Positions 1 to 10,800 of a stretch of DNA of 64,000 nucleotides are shown here, one piece after another. This DNA comes from Solanum dulcamara (Eukaryota; Streptophyta; Magnoliopsida; Solanales; Solanaceae). The stretch lies in the NCBI RefSeq assembly GCF_947179165.1, contig NC_077245.1:22543740-22607739 (forward strand), given 5' to 3'. The position numbers and the translations under genes are program-made. The notes under the pieces were generated by a model, which was not told the origin of the DNA, searched no databases, and saw nothing but the letters and a program-made list of their open reading frames with translations. Every line of letters starts with the position of its first letter. The stretch's first letter is position 1.

Positions 1-1428
1 AATTTATATCGTGATGGCAAGGGTCCAAATGTTAAAGAGATTTAGAGGGTTGCTTTAAAAAAAATTTAATTGTAGTCCAAGCTATTGGAATGTTGGAAGA
101 GAGGTGTGATTGCCAAGAAAATGGTCCGAGGGACAGCAGAGCACATATATTTGTGCTTATCGGCTTTTTCTTACATGTTCGACACTCTTAATGTTGGTTC
201 TAGCTATTCTATCATGGTAAATAAAGATGGTCATAGGTTCATGTATTACTTCTTAGCCTTCAGTGCGTGCATTAGGGAATTCACCCACATAAGAAAGGTA
301 ATTGCGATCGACGACACTCATTCACATGGTAAATACGAGGGCGTGTTGGTGAGTGTTATTGCACAAGACACCGAGAACCATGTTTATCCAATTGCCTTTT
401 GTGTCGTGGACAAAGAGAATGATGCATCTTGGATGTTCTTCTTTGAGAAGTTGCAGCAAATTGTGGTCGATGAATCAGATTTATGCTTTATCTCTAATAG
501 ACACAAGAGCATCGCCAACGGCATTGCAGGGGTTTACAATTATGCTCATCACGGATATTGTATGAGGCACCCCTTGGTGAAAATCTCTGGATAAATCAAC
601 ATTGTGGAGATTCGCTCTACCTATATTACAATACGTCAAAGGCATATTCTTTCGCGAAGTTTAACTATCATTTTGTAGAATTCAAGAACAAATGCTTCGA
701 GGTTGCCTTCGTTCTTGAGCATGAAATTGATTTTGAGAAGTGGAGTAGGACACATTTTCCAAGCAATAGGTATGATGTGATGACCATAAATATTGTCGAG
801 TCACTCAATGCTATGTTGATAGACGAAAGAGAGTACCCCGTGGCATCCATATTTAATTCGATTGCTAAGAGATTTGGAGAATTATTTAGGGAGAAGCATG
901 CATATGTCCTCAAATCAAAGGTTAATAAAAAGGTGCCTTGTGCCGAAAGGATCGCAAGAGAAAATATGATCAAGGGCGAATCTTTGTAAATGGAGAAGAT
1001 AACCGAGGACGGCAATCAATTCACCGTGTTCGGCATAGGTTCTACTGCCAATGTGAATCTTCTGAAAAAGGTGTTCTTGTAGGGAATATGACTTGGTCAA
1101 GATACCATGTGCTCACACAATGACCGTTTTACGTTCAAAGCATGGAGACGAGTATGGTATGAGCATCTATGAGTACTCTTCAACTTTGTATAAAGTCGAA
1201 GTGTACCTCCTTGCATACTCCAAATCTATTAATGTTGTCCCTCTCGAGTCGGAGTGGTGTGTGCCAGAAGAAATACTAGGCGTGACAATTCTTCCATCCC
1301 TTGCCAATACCAAGGTTGGAAGGAAGAGAAGAAAACATGTCAAGGGAGTTGGTGAGAATTTCAAGAGCAAGAGAAGAAATAAATATTCAATTTGCAAGAG
1401 ACCGGACACAAGAGAACCACATGTATGA
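1..1428 (+). pseudogene. MULE (Mutator-like) transposase, broken, left end outside window
   Basis: Three reading frames together give a plant MULE transposase. Residues from 85-594 hold the DDE core (AIDDTHSHGKYEGVL, then YPIAFCVVDKENDASW and CFISNRHKSI). A frameshift near 560-575 moves the reading frame to 558-989 (GENLWINQHCGD through NIVESLNAM and the EYPVASIF stretch). A further shift leads to 1093-1428, the SWIM-like tail (IPCAHTMTVLRSKHGDEYG) and a ruined zinc knuckle (SICKRPDTREP). The conserved Asp of the usual ISDRH motif is Asn here, consistent with a G-to-A change, so a catalytic residue is lost as well. The first SWIM cysteines are destroyed by stop codons near 1079-1090. This is a dead element; its terminal repeats are not identified. 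Confidence 0.9.
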
Positions 1429-1460
1429 ACAACAACAAAGCTTAGATAGGCTTCACTCAA

Positions 1461-1984
1461 TTTATTTTTGTAAACAAGCTACTAGAGCTATTTTTTTTTA
1501 TCCATGGATTTTGATCAATTTGATGTCAGTTGTTATTAACTCTACTTATTATGTATTATCGAAATGTCAAATGATGGCATATATTGTGTACTCTGTCTAT
1601 TAAAGTTTATTATCGATCCTATTTGTTATGTACTAAGGCTGTATTATTAATTGTCCTTAAAATATTTTTCTTTTGCCCTTAAAATATTTCCACATTTTTC
1701 ATGTAATTTAACTTCTAATAGCATGTTATAAGTTGATTATCATCTTTACTAGATTACATCTAATTAAATAATACTTCTCATGAAGATTTCCTTATAATTA
1801 TACTATAAATTAATGATTTGATTGATTAAATTAATTTTTTTTACATTCACAATCATAGAACATAAACTCTTATTGACCAAAAAAAATAAATTCAAACAAA
1901 TTAATAAAAGCATTACTTTAACATACACTCTACCAGACGACTCCTTAAAGAATTGTGGAAAAAAACAAATATTAATCTTTAAAA
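1461..1984. other. AT-rich stretch without recognisable gene
   Basis: Sequence downstream of the MULE transposase, probably its 3' noncoding part. No reading frame, tRNA or known repeat is recognised. Confidence 0.5.
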
Positions 1985-2808
1985 AATAGTAATTTGTACT
2001 TTGTTACCATTAGAGAACTTGGATATTTAAATATTCAATGATGATCAAATTATGTAGACCTATCATATAATCAATATTTTTCTAAGTGCATAGTTTATGT
2101 TGGACCAACGAGATCTAGCTACACTCTATCATTAGTAAAGTATATGTGGGTTGATACAATATTTCATATATGATCTATATTGAACCTACTAAAACAATAT
2201 GCTTATATGTAGACCATATCTATTAGAATTTAAAAAGTAGATAATTAATTAATACTAAATTATATTAATAAACTATATTTATTCAATTAAACAAGTCATG
2301 TGATCATGTAAGATTCCACATAAATTGGGGGTGGTGATCAAAGATGTACGAGAAAGAGTTGTGGTTATACATTCAACATCTTCAGAGTAATGTTTGAGAA
2401 AGCATAGGTATGTTGTGATGATTTCACTTGTTTATGTACAATCGTGCATCTTTGATCACCACCCTCCCAATTTATATGGAACCTTAAATGATCACATGAC
2501 TTGTTTAAACTCGTTTAATTGAATAAATTTCATCAATATAATTTAGTATTAATTATCTACTTTTTAAATTCTAACAGATATGGTCTACATATAAGCATCG
2601 TGTTCTGGTAGGTTTAATATAGATCATATATGGACTATTGTATCAACCTGCATATACTTTACTAATGATGGAGTGTAGATCTCGTTGGTCTATCATAAAC
2701 TATGCAATTAGAAAAGTACTGATTATATGACAAATCTATATATTCTGATCATCATTGAATAATTAAATATTCAAGATCTCCAACGGTAACAAAATACAAA
2801 GTAATATT
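1985..2808. repeat. Long inverted repeat (hairpin), arms about 366 bp, loop about 92 bp
   Basis: The left arm (about 1985-2350) reads as the reverse complement of the right arm (about 2443-2808) over almost its whole length. Landmarks are TTTGTACTTTGTTACC at the outer left against GGTAACAAAATACAAA at the outer right, CCAACGAGATCTA against TAGATCTCGTTGG, and GGTGATCAAAGATG against CATCTTTGATCACC at the loop. Differences are scattered substitutions and small indels. It could be a foldback MITE or a fused tail-to-tail pair. Clear TSDs were not found. A transcript through it would fold into a long double-stranded RNA. Confidence 0.88.
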
Positions 2809-2838
2809 TTTTTCAATGGTAACATCTGGTTTTTGGTG

Positions 2839-2845
2839 TATAAAG
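2839..2845 (+). promoter_or_regulatory. TATA-like box before the GRF-type gene
   Basis: TATAAAG stands 79 bp before the ATG at 2924, followed by a pyrimidine-rich leader. Spacing fits a plant core promoter; no experiment supports it. Confidence 0.4.
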
Positions 2846-2923
2846 GGAAGGCTATCTCTCATTTTTTTTTCTTCATTAGCTCTTCCATCTTATTTTAAAC
2901 AACTCAAAACGTCTTTTTTTACA

Positions 2924-3534
2924 ATGTCTCAAGCATCTGAAACATCTAATGCAAAAAAAGTTACATTTATCATTGTGGTTGTCCTGCTACGTTGAGGACA
3001 TCACGCACCGATACGAATTTAGGTAGATATTTTTTAACTGTGAAGTTGGCATATGTTCTTTTTTTAAGTGGCTTGAAAATGATTCATCAATGAGCAGTCC
3101 ATCAAAGTTGTGTTCAAGATCCAAGGCATCAAATTTTTAAGGCGTTGTCAAATTTCAATTGTTAGAAAGGCTTCGGAACTTTGAAGAAAATAAAGATCTG
3201 TTGAGGACTCTACTCAAAGAAGTCGAAGAGCAAAGAAATCACTAGAAAGGATTGCTAAAAGACAGTGAAATAGAAAGGGATCAACTAAAATTAAGGTTGA
3301 TTTTTGCGAAAGAAAAGGAGAAAGGCCTAAAAATTATATTGTGTTGTGCTTTGTTGTTGGTGTTTGCTTTTTTGAAAATTATAACAGGGAAGGATTGCTA
3401 AAAGACAGAGAAATAGAAAGGGATCAACTAAAATAAAGGTTGATTTTGGCGGAAGAAAAAGAGAAAGGCCTAAAAATTATATTGTGTTGTGCTTTGTTGT
3501 TGGTGTTTGTTTTTTGGAAAATTATAACAGGGAT
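2924..3534 (+). pseudogene. GRF-type zinc finger protein with coiled coil and C-terminal membrane segment, decayed
   Basis: Reading from ATG 2924 gives MSQASETSNAKKVT. After a frameshift near 2960 it continues with HCGCPATLRTSRTDTNLGR, FFNCEVGICSFFKWLEND, which is the GRF zinc-finger pattern (CxC, then Cys and His/Cys ligands before an F-x-W motif). A charged, heptad-like stretch follows (RNFEENKDLLRTLLKEVEEQ), then KDSEIERDQLKLRL and a hydrophobic tail (IILCCALLLVFAFLKII) that looks like a transmembrane anchor. This order (finger, coiled coil, tail anchor) is typical of short plant GRF proteins of unknown function that often sit near transposons. Stops at about 3138 and 3243 and the frameshift make it a pseudogene. 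Confidence 0.7.
3247..3533 (+). repeat. Tandem duplication, 143-bp period, of the GRF gene 3' end
   Basis: The segment starting AAGGATTGCTAAAAGACAG at 3247 recurs at 3390 and runs through the coiled-coil and membrane-tail coding part to AACAGGGA. The two copies differ at only a few positions, so the duplication is younger than the decay of the gene. Confidence 0.9.
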
Positions 3535-4066
3535 GTAGTAGTACTGATTAAATAAAGTTTCCAAGTTTAAATTGCTACACTATTATATCTTTTATTCATG
3601 GCCGATAATATTATAAATCGATAGTGATAGCAGTATATTAATAAAAATGAAGTCCTTCTATGATGATAAGACAACACAGTCTAAAATATTAAACATGCAA
3701 TTTAAAGTCAATGATTGACAACAATATAATTCTATAATATAGATAAGTAAAAATCACAAACTATAAAGAAACATGAGACATAGTCATTCATAATCTGAAA
3801 ATTTTTCGTAATAAGACATGTCAAATTGGTCCACCAAAATCAACCAATTCCTTACAATATTCATCAAAAGCTACCATCCAAAAGCATAACAAAAAATGTC
3901 CAACCATAACAAAAATTAACTATCCAACCAATGTCACCTATGAACACCAAAAAATATTCTCAAATTCCAACTATCCAAAACCAATAAATTCATCAAAACT
4001 ATAAGCAAAAACCAACTAGTTCATCAAAAACTATCATCCAAAAATACCAACCAAAAACTAACCAAT
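3535..4066. other. Noncoding AT-rich stretch
   Basis: No gene recognised. Contains loosely repeated CAACCA/CCAAAA-rich motifs (3830-4065), probably the 3' flank of the minus-strand gene that ends at 4067. Confidence 0.4.
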
Positions 4067-4697
4067 CATTCATCTAAATTGTTTGTCTCATCACCATTAC
4101 CTTCACTGTTAACTTCATCATTGATTTGCCTAATAATGTTCATCACATCCACTGAGTTTTCATCAGTGTCTTCTTCAATATTTTTTTCTACTTCTGCCAC
4201 ATTAATGGTCACACCTGTAAATTTTTTTCCTTTTCTGCCATATCAGCGGCCAAACCTTCTTCGAAAGTCTGTTGGTGTTCATTCTCTTCCAGCTTCTCTT
4301 CATTTTTCTCCACCTCTTTTTCTTTATTTTCTTCTTCACATGCTGTCTTCTCTCTTTCATCAACTTTCTGGTGGTCTTTATTCTCTTCCAGCTTCTCCTC
4401 TTTATTCTCTTCAATTTTCTCCACCTCTTTTTCTTTATCTTCTTCTTCACATGCTATCTTCTCCTCTTCATCAACTTTCTGCTGGTCTTCATTCTCTTCC
4501 AACTTCTCTTCCATCTTCTCCCTCTTTTTCTTATATTTTTCTTCTGCTTCCTTCTCAATTTCTTCTTCTTTTTGTTTCTTCTCTTGTGCCACCTCATCAA
4601 CTGCTTCTGCATAGTATTTGTCAACTGCTGCAAGGTCTTCATCGACCAATGCATTTTCTTCATCAATTGTTACTGCTGGTGGAATGTCCTGCACTGA
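4067..4697 (-). pseudogene. Glu/Lys-rich coiled-coil exon, probable downstream part of the DUF1985 gene
   Basis: On the minus strand a 160-residue open frame starts just inside a good 3' splice site (TTCAG at 4698-4702). Its product is very rich in E and K. It contains about three imperfect repeats of roughly 35 residues, each starting EKLEEN and including a VDEEEKIACEEE-like block. A one-base change in an A-run near 4215 shifts the frame; the continuation encodes VTINVAEVEKNIEEDTD and ends with a TGA at 4067-4069. Plant DUF1985/Ulp1-like genes often carry such acidic linkers, and the DUF1985 pseudogene lies upstream on the same strand, so I infer one original gene. No Ulp1 protease domain was found. 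It could be an unrelated low-complexity gene. Confidence 0.5.
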
Positions 4698-6239
4698 ATT
4701 ATTTTAAAAAAATTAGCAAATTAAATAAATGAATTACTTAATAACAATAATGTAAAGAAATTAAGAAAACCTAATTTAGAAGTCTCTAACAGATTTAATT
4801 CTTAAAAATTCAGAGAAAAAGGTACGAAGTTCTTATTTTCACTTTAAGAAGGTGCTAAGCATTCAAAGTAGCCATTAACGCGCGATTATCCGACGATTTA
4901 AAAAATTATTTCATTAACTTTTGAAAATATTAATTTAAAAGAAAACGAAGACTTTAAAATTATTTTTTAGAAAAACAATTATCAAACTTAAACATTAAAA
5001 ATAATATACATGTATATAAAAAAAGTACAAGTTTATCAAATGACTAATTAAAGGTAGAAAATCATTTAAAGAGTAAATTAACATAAATTGGTTTATCTTT
5101 CGGGGAATCTAATTAAGTTAAAATAAATTAAAATTAATATCTAAGCAAGCATAAATAACATAAGTAAATAAATTATTACAACCTGAATCAATATAAATAA
5201 ATAATAAATAACACATGAAAATATGGCCCGACACTTAGTTTTTATACAGCTGGACTAAACTGTTTGGCCATCTGCGTTTTGGGTCTTAAGCTCAATTTCA
5301 CTGTATATCACAATTGTATATACACTGTATATCGGATTATATATATACTGTATATAATATATACAATATTATTTCTGTATATCAAACTGTATACACACTT
5401 ATATCACCTATTTGTTTCTTGTATCTGTTGTATATCAATGTATATTAGCCTATATATACACTGTATATTAGTGTATACAATATTATTTTCTTACATATCG
5501 GACAGTATATATACTACATATCAATGCCTACAACACTATTTTCCACCTCTATTCCGTGTATAAAGCCCAATATCAATATTCAAATCATATATATATATAT
5601 ATTAGCTTTCTTTTTATGTATCAACTTTCCAATAATTTGAGCAAGATGATGAAAGACTCAAAACTCAACAATATGCAAGGATGGAGTTCAAAGATGGAAT
5701 CGAATCGATAACACACGCACCAAAATAAAATTACATAAGAATCTACTAATTTTAAGCTAAATCAAGGAATATATTATGATATATTAAGGTATCAAATTGA
5801 TGGGCATCCTAGATGTGACTAACAACATATATTATATGTAGACAAAGAAAAGAAAAGAAGAAATATATTCAAGTAACTAAAGAACACGGATTTAATATAT
5901 ACGCTATACTAGCTCAAATTTTAAAGAAAGAATTAAATCAATTAGGCCATGAGAGTTTTAATTAAATAATAATTTTAAGCATATTTTTGTTATCTCAATC
6001 ATGTTAAAAGAAGAAATTGAAAACATGAAAATCTATATTGTCAAAGAAAACTATTTGGAAAAATAATGAACAAAACTAAGAGCTTTCATGAAATAATCCT
6101 AAAACATGATAGCTAATTAATCCTAACACATGTTAACTATAAGAAATTTCTATCATTAATCTAATTATCCTTAATACATGCTAACTATAAAAAAATAAAA
6201 CTACGAATCAACTAAATATAAAACATGAAATAATTAAAT
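4698..6239. other. AT-rich intronic or intergenic DNA with TGTATAT-rich block
   Basis: No gene recognised. Between about 5289 and 5560 the motif CTGTATAT/TGTATATCA recurs many times at irregular spacing, a decayed simple-sequence array. The rest is plain AT-rich DNA. The far end of the LTR remnant at 6240-6983 may lie in this stretch, but I could not find its boundary. Confidence 0.5.
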
Positions 6240-6983
6240 AAAATAAAGTTAAGTAAAGATTTTACCTCTTTCCGGGAAGCGAGACTGAAGACGACAAGCG
6301 AAAGACGACGACACCACCACCCACGAGCTTGATGGAACTCTAATCCACAAAAAGAAAAATTAAAAAGTTAAACTCAAACCTTCGTGGATTCGATGTTATA
6401 AGAACACTGTTCTTAGCCTAAATTTTGACTTCAATCTCCTATTATCCTTGAAGAAAAATATAGATTGAAAGATAGAAATTTTCACAACTTTTAGGCTGAG
6501 GACAAGAGCCCAAAATTCTAGCCAAGTTAAGAAAATTTCTAACCTTAGGGTGTCTAAAAAACCTCTCACTTCTTCCCCTTTCTTAATAAGAATATGAATC
6601 TTTATATAGGCTCCAAAAATCCACCCCAAATCCCTCAAGGATTTTCAATGTGGGAGATTGAGAATTTATTTATTTATTTTTAGAAAAAAACTAAAAATTT
6701 CAAAAATGCAAACTATAATTAAACTAACCTAACTAATATTGTATTTAGTTAAAAATAAAATATTTTTGAGATTATTTTTGAATAACTACATAAATAGTAA
6801 TCAAAGATATAGTTATATAGAAATATGTATATTATACTAAAATTTATAAAAATATAAAAATAGTTAAGAATAACATGAAAATATCTTTGTTTTTATAAAA
6901 GCCAATTATTTCAAAAATGTTCGAAATTCAAAGAAACTCGGTAGCTAATTTGCGTTGTGTAGGATCAAAATTGGGTGTCAACA
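6240..6983 (-). mobile_element. LTR remnant on the minus strand with its own TATA box
   Basis: Read on the minus strand the segment begins TGTTGACACCCAATTTT at 6983, a start typical of plant gypsy LTRs. At 6608-6601 it has TATATAAA followed by a leader and, near 6245, a possible splice donor (AAAGAG|GTAAAA). Its right flank AGGAC (6984-6988) would be one copy of a 5-bp TSD; the partner and the 3' end of the LTR were not found, so the left limit is provisional. It appears to lie in an intron or exon of the minus-strand DUF1985 gene. Confidence 0.5.
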
Positions 6984-7689
6984 AGGACAGTCATACCTTT
7001 CAATTTGTTCTTCAAGTCATCAATGACCGTGTCCTTCAATTCATTCATATATGGCTTAAATATTGTTATATATTACTGTTTTCCTTCCGCTATCGCGGGC
7101 TACTTAGGCCGCGTTCGCAAAGGTCAAATCCTTGGTCTTTTAATTAGAGACCAGTGACGTTTTCAGCCATGTTTGCATTTTAGAACCTTGATATCTCCCT
7201 CATTTCTCAATCAAATTTAGTGATTTCTAGATCTGTGGTTTCATAAATGTTGAGGCTTCGTGGGTTAGTGATTGAAAAGTGTCGGGGAGGATTCGTGTGA
7301 GGTAAATTTGCATTATAACATGTTTCCATGTATGTATTCTTAGCCTGAAATGTTATTTTTATTGCATGTTCGGTTTTGGGCTGATTCGACCCCTGAATTA
7401 TGTTCATCTCACGAACTATCGGGGTAAGATATGGGTACACAATCTATAAAAAAATATATAAATATTAGAGAACATTCACTAGATTAAAAGAATTGCTAGC
7501 TAATAACAAATAAATTTATACCTTCGTACTTCTTCATTAGTACTTAAATGGATCGCCTTCGATTATGTCACCTCTTTTAAATGTGTGTCATCTAAGTAAA
7601 CAAGGAATAGGCATAGGAGAATCCAAGGACTTTCCAACATACTTTCTAAGATGGAGAAAAGCCTCTTATATCCAAACATGAAATCAATA
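6984..7689. other. Gene-poor stretch with a possible exon scrap on the minus strand
   Basis: Minus-strand 7055-6985 can be read as PYMNELKDTVIDDLKNKLKG, a helical segment that ends exactly where the LTR begins. This would fit the linker of the DUF1985 gene. 7160-7440 resembles transposon noncoding sequence but is not identified. Confidence 0.35.
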
Positions 7690-8522
7690 GAAGAATAAAT
7701 AAGAACACAATGTTTATGAAGTACTGTACAAATAAATAATAGTCTTTAATAAATCGACTACATGGTTGATAATAATCATTAGAAATGCCCAGGGAAAGCC
7801 ATACAGTGCATACGATCCATTCTTCTTCTCATTATATAAATCACTTTGCTTCTTCAAATTAACTTTCTTCTTCAAATAGGTCAATGTTAACTGAAAAGAC
7901 TCTTTGCCCCATGGATAACATTTGAAGAAATCTAAATCATCTACCATCTTGATGTGATTTGAATCCACAATCTTAGATGAATCATGGGCAAGCAGCACCA
8001 AGTGAACAAATCAAATTAAAGAGCACTTCAATTTCTGCTTCTTACTGAATCTATTACTCTTGATTAAACTCATCAACTTTTTAGCAGTGATGTTCTTGTT
8101 CTTTGTCACCTTGAAATGAAAATTTTGTCTTTTTTAAAGGACTTTGTTCAACTTTGATTGACTTGGGTATGCTGAGCAATTCACCCCCACAACCAACAAA
8201 AATGTTTTTAAGCCAAAACATGTAGGCTTATCATTCACACAAAATCACATTTCATGCAAAAAAAAATTATCATTTTTCACACGTGGCAATAACTTATAAC
8301 GAACCATCTGTCCGTTGAACTTGAAAAATCTAAAATATGCCTCAAGTGTCCAAAGCAAGTACCTTTAAAGATTTTATACAGTTTTTCATCAATTAGAAGT
8401 TTTCTAAAGTCACGATAAACCGCCATCCGTGATCTTACAAAAAGCTTTGCTGGAAATGATCCTAGCTCATCATACCAAGTCGATAGATCAAAAAATAAGT
8501 GTTCAAAGTGGGTACCAATCAT
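7690..8522 (-). pseudogene. DUF1985-domain protein (Ulp1-protease-like plant transposon gene), broken
   Basis: The minus strand encodes, in pieces, a recognisable DUF1985 domain. The first piece (8522-8277) has FVRSRMAVYRDFRKLL, EKLYKIF and GTCFGHLRHI. A frameshifted centre follows with CFGLKTFLLV-like and YPSQSKLNKVL text. The third piece (8001-7714) has KIVDSNHIKMVDDLDFF, CYPWGKESFQLTL and ALYGFPWAFLMII. Several stops and frameshifts (for example near 8230 and 8130) kill it. In plants DUF1985 is usually joined to a C48 (Ulp1) SUMO-protease domain, commonly within Mutator-like or CACTA elements. No protease motif is visible downstream here, so that half is lost or lies beyond what I can recognise. 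Confidence 0.75.
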
Positions 8523-8830
8523 ATTATTCTGGTAAAATTAGGAGCACAAAAATTAACAAAGATTATAATATGGAACGAAGGAGATGTTTGTGGATGAATG
8601 GACATTACTATGTTTCTCAGACTCTCCAAAAATATTGTTGCAATCGTGTCGGATTCTTTAAAAATCCACAACTTTTGGAGAATTTCAATACTCATCCATC
8701 AACATTTTTGAAGAGTCAGAGCAAGATATCAGGACAAAGCTTTCTTTCTTTAGATTGATTGTTGTTTTACAACATTCTAACTGAAATAGCTAACTTAATC
8801 TTTTAACATCCCTATCACTGCATGGAGTTT
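8523..8830. other. Unassigned sequence upstream of the DUF1985 pseudogene
   Basis: An open frame of 109 codons exists on the plus strand (8429-8758), but it overlaps the antisense of the DUF1985 gene and has no recognisable motif. Nothing else seen. Confidence 0.35.
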
Positions 8831-9534
8831 TGGGAGAGCATTAAAGGGGTCCTGGGTTTGATATCAATCAGCATTAAAGGGTACTATCCCTTGGACTATT
8901 AAAGGGGTATTATCCCTTGGACCATAGTCAAGTTCTTCCAGTTCATCTTTTTGGAACTGGAGTGAAAAACAAATATGCAACTCTGATATTGAACTTTTCT
9001 TTTCTGGCTAGATGCTAGTGGTCATTGAGAAGAGTGTTGCGGTTAATCATGCTCTAGTATCAAAGATCTTCCTCACAAGCCAACAAGCTTGCTTGATTCC
9101 TGTTCTAAACTTGAAAGTCAATGAGCTTCAGACCCCTTGCACTTCTAAGTTTATACATCATCTCTCATGCCACTAGAGTCTTTCTTGAATCCTATCAACA
9201 AAAGGTCCTTGTTAACTGTATAACCTTTGCATAATAATAAATATACATTCCGTAATAAGGTCCACAAACTTTGCAGGAAGTCCAAGCTCCAGGAGCATCA
9301 TATTCAGGAAGACCCATTCTACTTTAACAAGGCGTCATCTTCAGTTCTTGTATACACATTTTTCTGGGACTCGCATCTTTTTTCAAGATATTCTTGGGGT
9401 TCTAGGTAAATTTAGCTTTAATGTAATAGCTCGCCAACTATACTAAGCCGACTAGATAAGATTTGGATGACGAGCTCGATCAAGACACACATACTGATTG
9501 ATATCAAACCCAGGACCCCTTTAATTGGGAGATC
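8831..9534. mobile_element. Non-autonomous TIR element, 686 bp, MULE-like target duplication
   Basis: A 32-bp sequence at 8840-8871 (starting ATTAAAGGGGTCCTGGG) is repeated without a mismatch in inverted orientation at 9494-9525. Directly outside are TGGGAGAGC (8831-8839) and TGGGAGATC (9526-9534), a 9-bp duplication with one difference, the length produced by Mutator-like transposases. Inside the left end two tandem partial copies of the end sequence (ATTAAAGG...CCCTTGGAC, 8873-8925) may be extra transposase sites. The interior has a 60-codon frame (9227-9409) without known motif. The perfect ends suggest a fairly recent insertion. Confidence 0.7.
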
Positions 9535-9857
9535 TTTCTTTGTGTTCATGCCTAATCATGTTGATGTGAAATGGCCAATATCAAATGCCCTTAGTGTAGT
9601 TAAATTTCTTGTCTTTCCTTTAATATGAATCTGCCTATGTGAAATATCCAATATATTGGCCATTTAATAGTAGTAGTATTGTTTGGTTCAAAATTGTACC
9701 CAAGTTTTAGACTATATTTGAAGATTTTGTTCCCATGTTTGCCTACCATATTTATTTTGTGAACTAAAACACCTTCTGTAACTGTTGTCAAGAGACGGTT
9801 TTTGATTATATTATCTATTTTATGTTTTGATTCTTACATATTTTTTTGAACTTGCAG
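9535..9857. other. Probable intron remnant before the RPS15A exon
   Basis: Ends with a pyrimidine-rich tract and TTGCAG at 9852-9857, a typical 3' splice site. No upstream RPS15A exon was found. Confidence 0.4.
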
Positions 9858-9946
9858 TTCGGGTACATTGTTCTGACTATCTCATGAACCACGAGGAGGC
9901 TCAGAGAAAGAATATTTGTGGAGAAGCTCTTTGTTTTTTTTATTGA
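9858..9946 (+). pseudogene. RPS15A: Ribosomal protein S15a (uS8) C-terminal exon, frameshifted
   Basis: After the splice site TTGCAG the frame reads FGYIVLTI. Then, following a deletion of about 10 nucleotides, it reads MNHEEAQRKNICGEALCFFY and a TGA at 9944-9946. The family ends with FGYIVLTTSAGIMDHEEA, RRKN, VGG and the terminal GFFY, so this is the last exon of cytosolic S15a, a small-subunit protein. The deletion removes the S-A-G-I segment and breaks the frame. Because a spliceable intron end is kept, it is a piece of the genomic gene (duplicated or captured by a transposon), not a processed retrocopy. Upstream exons are absent within the window. Confidence 0.8.
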
Positions 9947-10551
9947 GTCATGTAGACAAAGATGAAAAGTTTGATTTTACTGTTTGTTGCCGCTTTAGTG
10001 CCTCTTTATCAAGTCATGTTGACAAGAATGAAAACTAAAGTTGTGTTGTAGTTTGTGCCACTGCTCTCCCTTTCACTTGAAACAAGAGTTCCGTGTCAAG
10101 CATAAAGATTTGTATCCATAAAGATGTTCAAAATATCATATTATTAAGAATACAATAACTTTTTGTCCTAATAGTTTGTGTGTATCCATAAAGATGTTCT
10201 AAAAGAATTTAAAAGAAATTCTGTCATGTTAGAATTGCCTAAATTTAGCAGGTCAAATTAAATAGGTCATGATCCAATCCAATTTTTAGTTCATTTGAAC
10301 CCAAAGTAACTTTGAACGAATCATGACCCAATCCAATTTATATTTCAGTCCATTTTAATATCTTCCATTCCAACTCAACCACCCATTTGTCACCCTATAT
10401 GGAAGCAAGAGAATTTGGATTGATCTCTTTTTCTGTCTCCAGAAATCAAAGGATAAGACTATAAATGATCAAGCCAAAAATTAATTTGCAACGTTCTGTG
10501 GTCAACTCAGTAATTGTGGTTCAATGGATCACATTCATTATTCACAAAATG
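9947..10551. other. 3' flank of the RPS15A fragment and intergenic DNA
   Basis: Possible old 3' UTR directly after the stop. Two related segments (AAGTCATGTTGACAA-like near 9950 and 10012, and GTATCCATAAAGATGTTC at 10110 and 10183) are small local duplications. The segment 10260-10400 repeats 'CATGACCCAATCCAATTT'-like text twice. Confidence 0.4.
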
Positions 10552-10800
10552 TCCTAATTTATATGACATAATTTGAATATCGAAAGTTATATTTCTTTAT
10601 TTTGATTGTAAATTTGAACATACAATCTTTAAGTTTTTTGAAAAATATTTTATATATTTAGAAACTACATAAACAGTACAATAAGTCACAAGAATTAAAA
10701 TTTTAAAATATTTAAAGGGAATATAAATAAATTATGGTAAAAAAAATTCTTATTTCAATATTGAAATTCAAACTTTGTCATATAAATTGAGAGGAAAAAA
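10552..10800. mobile_element. MITE-like element, about 250 bp
   Basis: Ends TCCTAATTTATATGACA and its inverse TGTCATATAAATTGAGAGGA match the pattern of a very common small inverted-repeat element in plants whose ends read 'cctaatttatgtgaca'. The interior is AT-rich without coding capacity. TSD is ambiguous because the flanks are AT-rich. Confidence 0.6.

Noticed and set aside
4079..4732. 217-codon plus-strand open frame rich in Leu, Phe and Ser
   Set aside because: It is the antisense of the Glu/Lys-rich exon (GAA/GAG and AAG codons read backwards as Phe/Leu/Ser); no plant protein pattern.
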